Positions 1 through 13,861 of a DNA stretch of 16,291 nt are shown here, in pieces; position 1 is the stretch's first letter, and each line of letters starts with the position of its first letter. The stretch is from Saccoglossus kowalevskii (taxonomy: Eukaryota; Hemichordata; Enteropneusta; Harrimaniidae), in contig NW_003126919.1 in NCBI RefSeq assembly GCF_000003605.2, forward strand, positions 54,556 through 70,846. Direction: 5' to 3'. The notes beneath the pieces are model-generated. The model was not told the DNA's origin. It did no database searches and was given only the letters and a program-made list of their open reading frames with translations. Made by a program: the position numbers and the translations under genes.

Positions 1-346
1 GTACTACATGTGGACCTCTCTCAGATTTGTTCATTTTGTAATGATATCTTTAATTCTCTAGTTTTGATGAATATTTTTGTAATTTTTGGTAAAAAGTGAT
101 ATTTTTGAATTCTTGTTGAAAACAGCAAGTCCAATTGCTTTGATATTACATATATAGGTACTACATGTGGACCTCTCTCAGATTTGTTCATTTTGTAATG
201 ATATCTTTAATTCTCTAATTTTGATGAATATTTTTGTAATTTTTGGTAAAAAGTGATATTTTTGAATTCTTGTTGAAAACCACAAGTCCAATTGCTTTGA
301 TATTACATATATAGGTACTACATGTGGACCTCTCTCAGATTTGTTT
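1..346. repeat. Tandem repeat, 157-bp period, about 2.2 copies
   Basis: The block starting GTACTACATGTGGACC occurs at 1, 158 and 315, which gives an exact 157-bp period. The two full copies differ at only a few bases (for example near 60/217 and 124/281). The third copy stops at about 346, where the sequence diverges. The array begins at the window edge, so its true length is unknown. It contains no long open frame and lies upstream of the first visible PLEKHH exon, so it is most likely an intronic minisatellite. The near identity of the copies indicates recent amplification or homogenisation. Confidence 0.95.
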
Positions 347-4599
<4,253 letters not shown>

Positions 4600-4872
4600 G
4601 CAACAAGGAAAGATGCACCCACCAATGAAACCAATTACATGTAACTACCCGGTATCGGTGTGTCAAACTGGCAGCTATTACCATTGTATATTAAAGACAT
4701 TGAGGCTGGACGCCATGGCAACTCACCATTTGAGATATTTATCTTGTACAGTACTACAACAATAAGTCTTTATTTATTCACTATTTATTTGTTGTTTTTT
4801 TTTAAATATAAATGTCTTTACAACACGTCATGTGTGTGTCCTCGCTAGTGACTGTAACAATATATTTAAGAC

Positions 4873-4878
4873 AATAAA
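4873..4878 (+). terminator. Poly(A) signal AATAAA, proximal
   Basis: A canonical hexamer about 275 nt after the PLEKHH stop, in the context ACAATAAAGTGT. The downstream GU-rich element is modest. Confidence 0.5.
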
Positions 4879-4985
4879 GTGTATAATCTGTTTAGGATTT
4901 AAGATAATATAAGAATTAATGATAGAAGTGTAACTTGTATATTTCAATGAATGTCATTTTTTTCTATTTATGCTTCTTTCATTAT

Positions 4986-5004
4986 GGAGGGGAGGGGAGG
5001 GGGG
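4986..5004 (+). promoter_or_regulatory. G-rich tract, possible RNA G-quadruplex in 3' UTR
   Basis: Four G-runs of 2, 4, 4 and 6 bases are separated by single A bases on the sense strand, inside the presumed 3' UTR. The spacing allows a compact quadruplex of two or three tetrads. It could also be a simple low-complexity tract. Confidence 0.35.
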
Positions 5005-5131
5005 TATTGCGATTACACATACAGATCTATTTATACATGTATATTATTTATTTGTGTATTTACTTTGTATATTGTATTTTAATTCTATGACTTTTCGAAA
5101 GACATTAATGGTAGCGACAGAGGGGGACCTA

Positions 5132-5137
5132 AATAAA
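5132..5137 (+). terminator. Poly(A) signal AATAAA, middle
   Basis: The hexamer lies in CTAAATAAAGAC and is followed within 30 bases by the GU-rich stretch TGTGTTTTGG at 5163-5172, as expected of a working poly(A) site. Confidence 0.55.
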
Positions 5138-6298
5138 GACATTTTGTGAATCATGCTCACTCTGTGTTTTGGCTAATTCTAGATTTAACTAATGCGGTGA
5201 AAAATCTGTTATTGTGTAATTATTATCACTTTAGCTAAATTAAGGCTCTGTTAATTAGTATTTTAAATTGTTTGACTAAATTTATTTTAGGTGTGCATAT
5301 TCTGTTTTCATAATGTGAAACTTGTTTAGACGCCCAACACCACTTAAATGTATACAAGGTCTATGACAGATTTGTTCTCTTGTTGCAGTATTATAACGAC
5401 AGCTTGCATTACCTTGCAGAACAAACTGACACAATCGTTATTGAATGATAACGAAACATCTGAAAAAGTTGTGTAAAGTTAAAAGATTTTCCAAAACTTT
5501 CTGAAATATATACGATGCTATAGTTTCATGTTTAGTCAGTTATAGTGAATGTTTATTTATGTAATTTCTCCTTTGCTGCTACCAATACCCAATGTCTTTT
5601 TTACAGTGCACATTATTTAAATGAAATATATGATCAATGGTGCATCAACTTAACTAATTAAGGCATGCTCCTGACTGACCATACAAACTGGGAACTGCCA
5701 TATTTCTTACTGAGTGACCTCAGTGTTCAATCCTGTTATAGGAAGAATATTTCCCACCAGAATTTGGATACAAAAATTTTCTGTTATTTTTTTTTTCATA
5801 TGTTATTTTTGCCATGAGCAAACAGAGTAATATATTTGCCTATAGATAATTTTGAACTTTGTTTACAAGTTGGCAATAGCAATTCTCCTAAAGCATTTTT
5901 TTTACGAATACTGATATATGCTGAAAGTGGATTTTACTGTGAACTTTTTTTGTGTTTTATTCAACCCGGTGAAATGTACATGCCTACAATTTAATGTGTA
6001 ATTAGAGAAATAATCTTTGTGTCAACATTCTTGAACTTCGAAAAAAGGTTTGTGTGATTCTAGCATTGTATACATGCAAATACCAGTAAGAGAAGTAACT
6101 TTTTGTAGGAACATTTGTCACTTGTTTATGTTGAATCACGAATGGTAAAAGCAACAGTGTGAAGTGTAACAAAAAAGCAATGTTTATAATCTTTATATCG
6201 GTTGGCATCAGACTTTATTTACTTGTTTATATCTGATTTTTTTTTTTATCCTGTAAAAAATATGCTACGTGAAAATGTGTGTACTGTCACATGACTTC

Positions 6299-6304
6299 AA
6301 TAAA
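6299..6304 (+). terminator. Poly(A) signal AATAAA, distal
   Basis: The hexamer lies in TTCAATAAAGC. It is followed by a strongly U/GU-rich tract at about 6328-6375, the best downstream element of the three. Use of this site would give a 3' UTR of about 1.7 kb. Confidence 0.5.
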
Positions 6305-6330
6305 GCTGCATCTCTGCGCAGTGTCCAATG

Positions 6331-7300
6331 TTTGCATTTATGTATACGTGTCAGTGTATTATTTGTGTTGTTGATGGCAGACAAAATAAAATATTTGTTT
6401 GATAACAAAGTCATAATGAGCGCCTTCAATAATGGACTGATTAGGGGACGATATAACACAAGTCTAGAAATAACTAGCTTCCCATTTTCTTTACAATTTG
6501 GGTGAAGTTTGATCGTGGGTATACAGATGTACGAGTATGAAATCCTTGATTATGAAGTGTTGCCCCAAACCCAAATAGAATTTGTCTTGTTGCCAGCATC
6601 AATTCACATGGCATCAAAGTATTTTGAAGTTTTTAGTGGATTAAGACAGAAATTGGAGGAAAAATTATTTCACGTAATTTGAGAAACTTCATACATGTAC
6701 ATGCATTAGTGATTATTTGATTTAAAATTAATTAAAACAAAGTAAAATAATAGTAATAAGGCTAATAGTTGTATTCTTATAGCTGTCTTCACTTTATGAC
6801 TGAAATTAAAGCTACAAACGAGCACCCACATTTACAATGTCACAATATTGCCGTTGGTGGCGGTAACATCCAAACACGTTTCATTAAGTTGTTCACGTTT
6901 TAGTTTTCCAATCTCCATCTGTTACAGACGACAATGTTAAACATTTTAAACTTATTTTTGTTTTTAATAAAGGCATTAAGTCAACACGAGAAAAATAGCG
7001 ACTTCTCAAATTGTAATTTGGAATAATTCACCACCGTACTGAAAGAAAATTGAAGCAATACCCTGGTACTGGTAAAAAAAAAAACGTGAAAACTGACTTG
7101 GCTGAAAACTCCACTAGATATACTAGTCCGCCATTTCGGTTTTCACTAAAGTCCCGCTCTCAAATGCAAGACATGGTTACCGTCATCAAAATACAAACAC
7201 ATCATCCCAGCAAAAAGTGTTGAAAATACATCTTGCACGGGCGCCATCTATAGACATGATTTGGAAATTCATTTAAATAATAACCGCCGAAAACGAACGT
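6331..7300. other. Intergenic, no gene recognised
   Basis: The short open frames on both strands lack domain signals, splice context and coding-like composition. The only item of note is GCGCCATCTA at 7241-7250, a partial match to a CTCF core on the minus strand. Confidence 0.6.
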
Positions 7301-7324
7301 ATCTCTACTTTGCTTGATAGTGCA

Positions 7325-7332
7325 TATAAATA
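7325..7332 (+). promoter_or_regulatory. TATA-box-like element TATAAATA
   Basis: A perfect TATAAATA is followed by a short GC-richer stretch (7334-7368) and a TCAGTT initiator-like motif at 7376-7381. The distance of about 50 bp to that motif is longer than usual. No clear + strand gene follows, so this may be fortuitous, or the promoter of a short or non-coding transcript. Confidence 0.25.
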
Positions 7333-8160
7333 TGTGCGCTGGGGGATTTGACGCGGAGAACAACGAGGATCAACTCAGTTTTAGTTTTATCGACTTCATA
7401 TCATATATATATATATAGTCCCCGGAGATTCTATTTGATATAACACCCTGAATAAGTGAAGATACACTCAGTTCATACTGTTCACGAATATTCATAATAT
7501 TATGCAAATTTTGAGTATAACATTCCACGATTCGTACGTAGGCGTGATGCATTCACATATGACGTAATAACAGCTCTGGGGTTTCTTTATAGCATATTCC
7601 ATTTGAAAAAAGGAACAGAGTGCATGTTCTCATAACGAAATTCATGTAGGGATGTCGCCGGGAAAGTCCATAAATGTTCTTTAAAATATGACGCTCTCTC
7701 AAAATGTATACTTATAATTTTGTATCTGTATAAAGTCAAAACACCTCGTACGCGAGTTTTTCTGGGATATAAAGAAAAAAACTTTCTCTTCATTGCACTT
7801 GTACATTTTATTTTCTCCAAAGTTGCGGTTAGGTCTGTGTCCCCATATACTCCCCCCCCCATCAGTGTAACACGTATGTAAAAATAAAAAAATTACAATA
7901 TTTTTACTTTCCCATGCAAAAAATGTACATAGCAATACGCAACATAATGGAACTATAGCTTCTAAACAGCTCTAATTACCACAGCAACAAGTACTCTCAT
8001 AGTGTAAACTTCATCCCCCGTCAACGTTGCGAAATATCAAACATAAAAACGAAACTACCATAACCGAAGAGAGTAATTACGAATGCGGGTTGGTGTTTTG
8101 TAATGTTTACGTGAACATTCTGTCAAAATGTATAAACATGACTGATGGAAAGTTCTAGTT
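7333..8160. other. Intergenic, no gene recognised
   Basis: The block holds an (AT)n run near 7404-7418, a C-run at 7851-7860 and one RFX X-box-like site (7975-7988). No open frame here resembles a known family. Confidence 0.6.
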
Positions 8161-8161
8161 T

Positions 8162-8176
8162 GCGCCCTCTAGTGGC
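8162..8176 (-). promoter_or_regulatory. CTCF-type binding site (perfect core match)
   Basis: Read on the minus strand the sequence is GCCACTAGAGGGCGC, which fits the bilaterian CTCF consensus CCASYAGRKGGCRS at every position. It lies in the spacer between the convergent PLEKHH and SERTAD genes, where an insulator would be plausible. Occupancy cannot be seen from sequence. Confidence 0.6.
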
Positions 8177-8450
8177 AATATATAGTGTAGGACTTATCCA
8201 TAAGTTTGGCCATGTGACCCACCCAGTTGGTTTAATAGAACACGCTCATGCGATTAAAAGAACTCTGAAATGTGACTTTATATCCCCGAGTTTCTTAAAT
8301 ATACTACGAAAAAAACATAAAATTGAAAGATTCAGTGATCGGTTGCATTGCCAGTACATAAATAGAAAAGATTTATTGTACGTTTGAATTTGAATAATTC
8401 AAAGCATACCACTCTACATGAAACTTTTAATTCCAGTTTTCCCAGATCCT
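8177..8450. other. Spacer, no gene recognised
   Basis: An 80-codon open frame (8145-8387, +) runs through this block. It has no recognisable domain, it starts across the CTCF-type site, and its codon use does not look coding. It is treated as chance. Confidence 0.5.
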
Positions 8451-8454
8451 CCAT

Positions 8455-8540
8455 CGGAAATCGCAATAGCTCAGTCGTTAGAGGTCCTACCAGCTGTGGT
8501 TGATGTTGTGGGCCGGAACCTCTTGTCCAACTTTTCCAAA
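8455..8540 (+). repeat. tRNA-like patch, possible decayed SINE head
   Basis: TAGCTCAGTCGTTAGAGG (8467-8484) closely resembles a tRNA D-arm/A-box. About 25 bases on, GTGGGCCGGAACCTC (8508-8522) sits where a T-arm/B-box (GGTTCGANTCC) should be, but it is badly mutated. The spacing fits a tRNA-derived SINE head. The same bases carry a 61-codon open frame (8418-8603, +) after a plausible TTAATTCCAG acceptor, so a short exon cannot be ruled out. It is not a functional tRNA: no clean acceptor stem or anticodon arm is seen. Confidence 0.35.
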
Positions 8541-8873
8541 CAGTTGAGGAAGAACTATACTAGTAATAGTATCACCTCGTCAACTACAAATGTTGCAGCT
8601 TAACTGATGCTGCAGTCTCAGCTAAGATGCAAGGACTAAATTTACAATAGCGGTTTACAAAATTATTCAGTTACTTCGAATTTCTCGTGGCGTTTCTGAT
8701 ACAATGAAAAACGCAGTTGTTAGCCCCTGATGGAAAATTTGACAGGGTTGAAAAAAAATCTACATTTTCTTTGTACCCCCCCCCCTCCCTCATGATTGAA
8801 AACACACCACTGTCATAGACGATATGGAGTCCATGATACAAAGTATGTTTCTTCGGATGGAAAAACAGACACT

Positions 8874-8879
8874 TTTATT
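8874..8879 (-). terminator. SERTAD poly(A) signal candidate, distal
   Basis: AATAAA on the minus strand, about 420 nt after the stop codon. If used, the 3' UTR would include the CRE cluster. Confidence 0.35.
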
Positions 8880-9010
8880 CGAATGAACAAACGAAATCTT
8901 CATATTTTCTCTCTTTTTTTGGCACGAGTTTTTAATCTCTATAATACATTGCGATTCGAACGTTACCGATGTCAACGCCCAACAAATTGCAGACAAAGCG
9001 GTTCTTTCGC

Positions 9011-9046
9011 TGACGTCATCGCTACGTCACTGAAAAAATACGTCAC
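9011..9046. promoter_or_regulatory. Cluster of three CRE/ATF-type sites
   Basis: TGACGTCA, a full palindromic CRE, lies at 9011-9018. TACGTCAC follows at 9023-9030 and again at 9039-9046. Three sites in 36 bp is a dense cluster for CREB/ATF-family factors. It sits about 250 bp past the SERTAD stop codon, so it would be a downstream enhancer or 3' UTR sequence. Confidence 0.4.
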
Positions 9047-9101
9047 AGAGGTTACGATCGAAAAACTGCAAATGCCACGCACATGTAATGTGATATATAT
9101 A

Positions 9102-9107
9102 TTTATT
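9102..9107 (-). terminator. SERTAD poly(A) signal candidate, proximal
   Basis: TTTATT on the + strand reads AATAAA on the minus strand, about 190 nt after the SERTAD stop. A second AATAAA lies at 8874-8879 (minus). Confidence 0.45.
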
Positions 9108-9296
9108 TGCTTGAGTTACATTCAAACATATAAAATGTATTTTTAATACATTCAAATAGTGTGATTTTTAATTTTTTTCATAAACACCCGTCGCTCATCT
9201 CTTCCCTCATTAGGCAATATAATTAGTCGTTATTTCAGAATTGATAGCCACTATCATTGTCGGATAATTATTCAACCGTAACGCTATTGACAAGTT

Positions 9297-10868
<1,572 letters not shown>

Positions 10869-10919
10869 AATGCCCCCTCTTGTTTTCTTAGAACGATCGA
10901 GCAGGTGCGAAAGGCCAAT

Positions 10920-10931
10920 TTATTCGTTCAT
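10920..10931 (-). other. Three-codon upstream ORF in SERTAD leader
   Basis: ATGAACGAATAA on the minus strand (Met-Asn-Glu-stop) ends about 50 nt before the main ATG and is in the same frame. If the transcript starts at the predicted TATA-driven site it would be in the 5' UTR and could reduce translation of the main frame. Confidence 0.5.
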
Positions 10932-10978
10932 CTTGAAAGATTCCCAGCAGCAGAATACGCACCGCACCGGCAATGAGG

Positions 10979-10986
10979 TTTATATA
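10979..10986 (-). promoter_or_regulatory. SERTAD TATA box
   Basis: On the minus strand the sequence is CCTATATAAACC, a strong TATA box about 110 bp before the start codon. Transcription would start near 10950, giving a leader of about 80 nt. A TATA promoter with a short gene fits an inducible regulator. Confidence 0.6.
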
Positions 10987-11070
10987 GGAAATCACCGCTG
11001 GCAAAGTAACGCCAGCACGCTCTCGTCAAATCTGCTACGGTGAAATGTTTCGGATCTGTCCGCAGGCTAT

Positions 11071-11109
11071 GTAGTACTTATATATATAGTACGTGTATAT
11101 ATGTACTAC
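11071..11109. repeat. Imperfect inverted repeat, AT-rich
   Basis: GTAGTAC (11071-11077) and GTACTAC (11103-11109) flank TA-rich arms, giving an imperfect hairpin of about 14-bp arms roughly 90 bp upstream of the SERTAD TATA box. Confidence 0.6.
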
Positions 11110-11790
11110 TGGAAATTCACGTGTAATACTCTCGGCGATAACATCCGTATGGCAACCAACAGGCTTCTGTATGATAGCCCTGTATAAGTAAAAAAAGTGA
11201 CAACATATTGCGTTGTGCTGATATGGAGATGTAGAACATAGATTACAGCGAGTAACACAAAGACGTACAAAGGTAAAACGTGTGGACTGGAAAACAATAA
11301 ATAAACACGTTGCTTTAAACGGAGATTATTATGTTACCGTGTAGTGTGTTGATGGGATTACGAGACTTCTGGTGCTCGCAGGTAACGATCCTGGAAAGAA
11401 CAATACAATTAACTCTGTTTAGAGACACTCATCCATTAGTCAACTTGGCAGCTGTGGTATAGTTGTCTGAAGCGCAGTTGAGCCATACGCCTGGGCACGT
11501 TATTCATTCAGACAACAAAAGATAACACGGCTCTTACATTTATTGCTTCCCCCCAGTCCGGTACGGCATGCGTATTGAACGAGCCCGTATTTCCTCCTGT
11601 AATACGAAACGCCCTATCGGAAACCAATTAACCCAAATGGGCACTGTAGAACGCTTACTGTCAAAGCAGATATGCTATGTTCGTAACAAGGGGTCACTAT
11701 AACAAAAATAACCCATAAAAGTAGATAAATGATAGATTGGAAAAAAAATCACACTGAACTCCAGTAGTATGAAGCAAGAATGAATAGAAA

Positions 11791-11888
11791 CCAATTGCAG
11801 CCGTCGATTGGTCATTTTGAATTTGCATATGAAAGGTGCGCAGCAATGAAAAATAACACGCTATTGTTCTTTGCTAAGCGCCATTTTC
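11791..11888. promoter_or_regulatory. Motif-dense block: CCAAT, ATTGG, octamer, SOX, YY1-like
   Basis: CCAATTG (11791), ATTGG (11807-11811), octamer ATTTGCAT (11821-11828), ATTGTT (11862-11867) and GCGCCATTTT (11879-11888) lie within 100 bp. Each is short and can occur by chance; the density is what makes an enhancer or promoter plausible. Confidence 0.3.
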
Positions 11889-12148
11889 AAGGGGTTTATT
11901 TCAAGGCTAATGTTACTTCATAAATAATATTATATGCACATAAATAGTAACATTGAATAATATTAATATTCTGAAGTCAATTGAAAAAATCCGACAGCGT
12001 CTGGGAAAACAGCGAATATTCGGACGGAACTAAAATAATTTCATCAAATTGTAAAGGTCATGGTTGCCATGGAAATTTAAAAGTGACCTATATTTATTCT
12101 CTCGAGATATATTACATACTTAACTCGCGGACCTTCAATTTTCAATCA

Positions 12149-12156
12149 TGACGTCA
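12149..12156. promoter_or_regulatory. Palindromic CRE TGACGTCA
   Basis: A full CRE inside the 10-bp palindrome ATGACGTCAT, about 1.2 kb upstream of the SERTAD TATA box. Confidence 0.4.
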
Positions 12157-12208
12157 TAGTTGTGACGGGAAATTGAGATAATGCTTAGTTACTGACATGA
12201 TGTAAATG

Positions 12209-12475
12209 GTTGCCTTGACAACGAGCATCTATCACCGCGCGAGACAGTGTAAAATCTTAAAGGAAATCCTTTGCGATAGATTTTATAATTGTAAGGTCCA
12301 TGGCTGGTCATCCTACCCCACGTCCACATTGAATGAATAAATTACTGACGACTGTGACAAACCATGTCGGGATCCTTCGGCATACGTACCCGTATCTGTG
12401 ATATAACGATCGGAGATTACTGCCTTATCAAACATGTTTAGCTTTAAAATGCGCCTATCGAGTTACCATGGAAAC
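12209..12475. promoter_or_regulatory. RFX X-box-like sites upstream of SERTAD
   Basis: GTTGCCTTGACAAC (12209-12222) and GTTACCATGGAAAC (12462-12475) each match the X-box consensus GTNRCCNNRGYAAC at all but one position. A weaker copy, GTTGCCATGGAAAT, is at 12063-12076. Confidence 0.35.
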
Positions 12476-13824
12476 CATTTGGTCTTCATTATATATCATA
12501 TTGATTCAATGTCAATGAATAATATACTGTTTGTAAATACGTTATTAAGCGCACTGTAATAGTAATATTATTTGATTCATTCACGAAGCAGAAAACGGCC
12601 GTTTTATAGCATCGCACTGACGCGTTTCATGGTACCATACGCACATATTCTAATGAGTTCGAATTGATTTCATGAGATGTATTGCCCTCACTGCTAATAA
12701 TGGAATCTATTTATAACTGCAGTCCATGTATGAATATTTCAAGGCTGCTCCAAATGAATAAAGTAAAAAAAAAAACGTTACGAAATAGTGAAGGTCGCCG
12801 CCGGAACGATGCGTCACTCCCGTGATGCAATTTAATATAAGGATGCAATTACCGTAATATCAGTAATTACGTATTATTATGTAAACTGGATCTTTGAAAA
12901 TATTTCTAAATGATGTGACAATATCGATCGCCGCAAGCGAGTGTATGCATTGCATGACTGCACTGACATGTACAACTTTGCATGTGTTACTATGCTGTCT
13001 GTTCCCACGAGGACATGAACATCGGTATCATTTCAGGATGTTACCGGCGGGAAATTGCTAGGAATGTCGCCCCATACACCAGTTGCTTAGGTGACGGCTA
13101 CTGTACGTATTTGTAATATATATTCATTGAGCGCTGCGCACTAAATCGCATTTTAACATTAATCACCACAAAACACTGGATATAATAAACAATGAAAAAA
13201 AAAACGTGTAATACAATTATCGCCAGTTGCCCATTATCTCTTGATGATCACCTGATCTTACCTGTGTTTGCAAAGCCGCTGATTATTGCGCATCGACTAT
13301 GTCGTTCTGCAAGCATGTACTGACGACAACGACGACCACGAAGCACAGCGTATGCACGACACAGTCGACCTTCGAAACTAAATTGTTTATGAATAATTCA
13401 TTAACTTGGGTTTTCATTCAATTTTATTTCTCCTCCGGCCTACTTAGAAAATGGGATGGCATACATCTCACCATGACGGCGTTCATGTTCACCAGCCGAC
13501 ACATTCCGATGTAATGCGATGAGTGAATAAGGACCCTTTTTTAAGCAAGTAATGTATAGTGTTACTTATACTAATTCATTTTAGTGCGCAATTAATTTAA
13601 TTTTTAATAGATTATTAGAGCGTGTCAAAAATATTAAACTTATAAAAACATAAACACTTCATTAATGTTCTTTCACCGCATTAATGACCAGACTTGCTGG
13701 TGTATGTTTTTTTTCCGTAGTGATTCATCAATATCATAGGCATGGTTGGCTTGTAATGCTATCAGATACAGTAATCAGTGTTACGAAAATATTTGCTGGC
13801 ACATCATTGAATCCGCTTGAGTAT

Positions 13825-13836
13825 AGCGCCCTCAAC
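13825..13836 (-). promoter_or_regulatory. CTCF-like core, minus orientation
   Basis: The minus strand reads GTTGAGGGCGCT, close to the CTCF core (one mismatch in YAGRKGGC). The identical 12-mer recurs on the + strand at 15614-15625. Confidence 0.3.
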
Positions 13837-13861
13837 GCATCGATGTGGAAGAAGGTGGCGC

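Larger units (their letters stand above)
4600..6330 (+). other. PLEKHH 3' UTR and downstream transcript region
   Basis: This is AT-rich sequence without a credible exon. It contains AU-rich nonamers TTATTTATT at 4770-4778 and 5044-5052, a G-rich tract at 4986-5004 and three AATAAA signals. The real 3' end depends on which poly(A) site is used, so the UTR is between about 300 and 1700 nt. The AU-rich motifs suggest control of mRNA stability; this is inferred only. Confidence 0.6.
8800..9090 (+). pseudogene. Possible degenerate coding fragment
   Basis: One + frame reads, after a TGA at 8797, about 28 codons including MESMIQSMFLRMEKQ. It then meets TGA at 8884, and continues for 48 codons ending DVNAQQIADKAVLSL before TGA at 9031. 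A coding-like reading then seems to move to another frame (LKKYVTEVTIEKLQMP). Helical composition and a single interrupting stop suggest a decayed gene or retroelement coiled-coil segment. No family is recognised, and chance remains possible. It also overlaps the probable SERTAD 3' end on the other strand. Confidence 0.25.
11110..13700. other. SERTAD upstream non-coding region, regulatory candidates
   Basis: No convincing exon is seen. The region is richer in CpG and sequence complexity than the PLEKHH introns, and it holds several motif clusters described separately (CCAAT/POU/SOX/YY1-like at 11791-11888; CRE at 12149-12156; X-boxes at 12063-13095). The 71-codon frame at 13299-13514 starts with a threonine run over a simple ACG repeat and is judged chance. 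Confidence 0.55.

Noticed and set aside
6265-6505. Opposed open frames on both strands in the distal PLEKHH 3' region
   Set aside because: Both span the AATAAA signal and GU-rich sequence. The composition is non-coding.
7587-7935. Two overlapping minus-strand frames of 91 and 78 codons
   Set aside because: They overlap in different frames across low-complexity C and A runs, with no domain and no splice logic.
8145-8387. 80-codon + strand frame beginning MESSSLRPLVAIYS
   Set aside because: No recognised domain, and the start overlaps a perfect CTCF-type motif. No matching exon context was found, so chance is more likely.
13299-13514. 71-codon + frame with a Thr run
   Set aside because: The Thr run comes from an ACG/ACC simple repeat, and the rest has no family resemblance.
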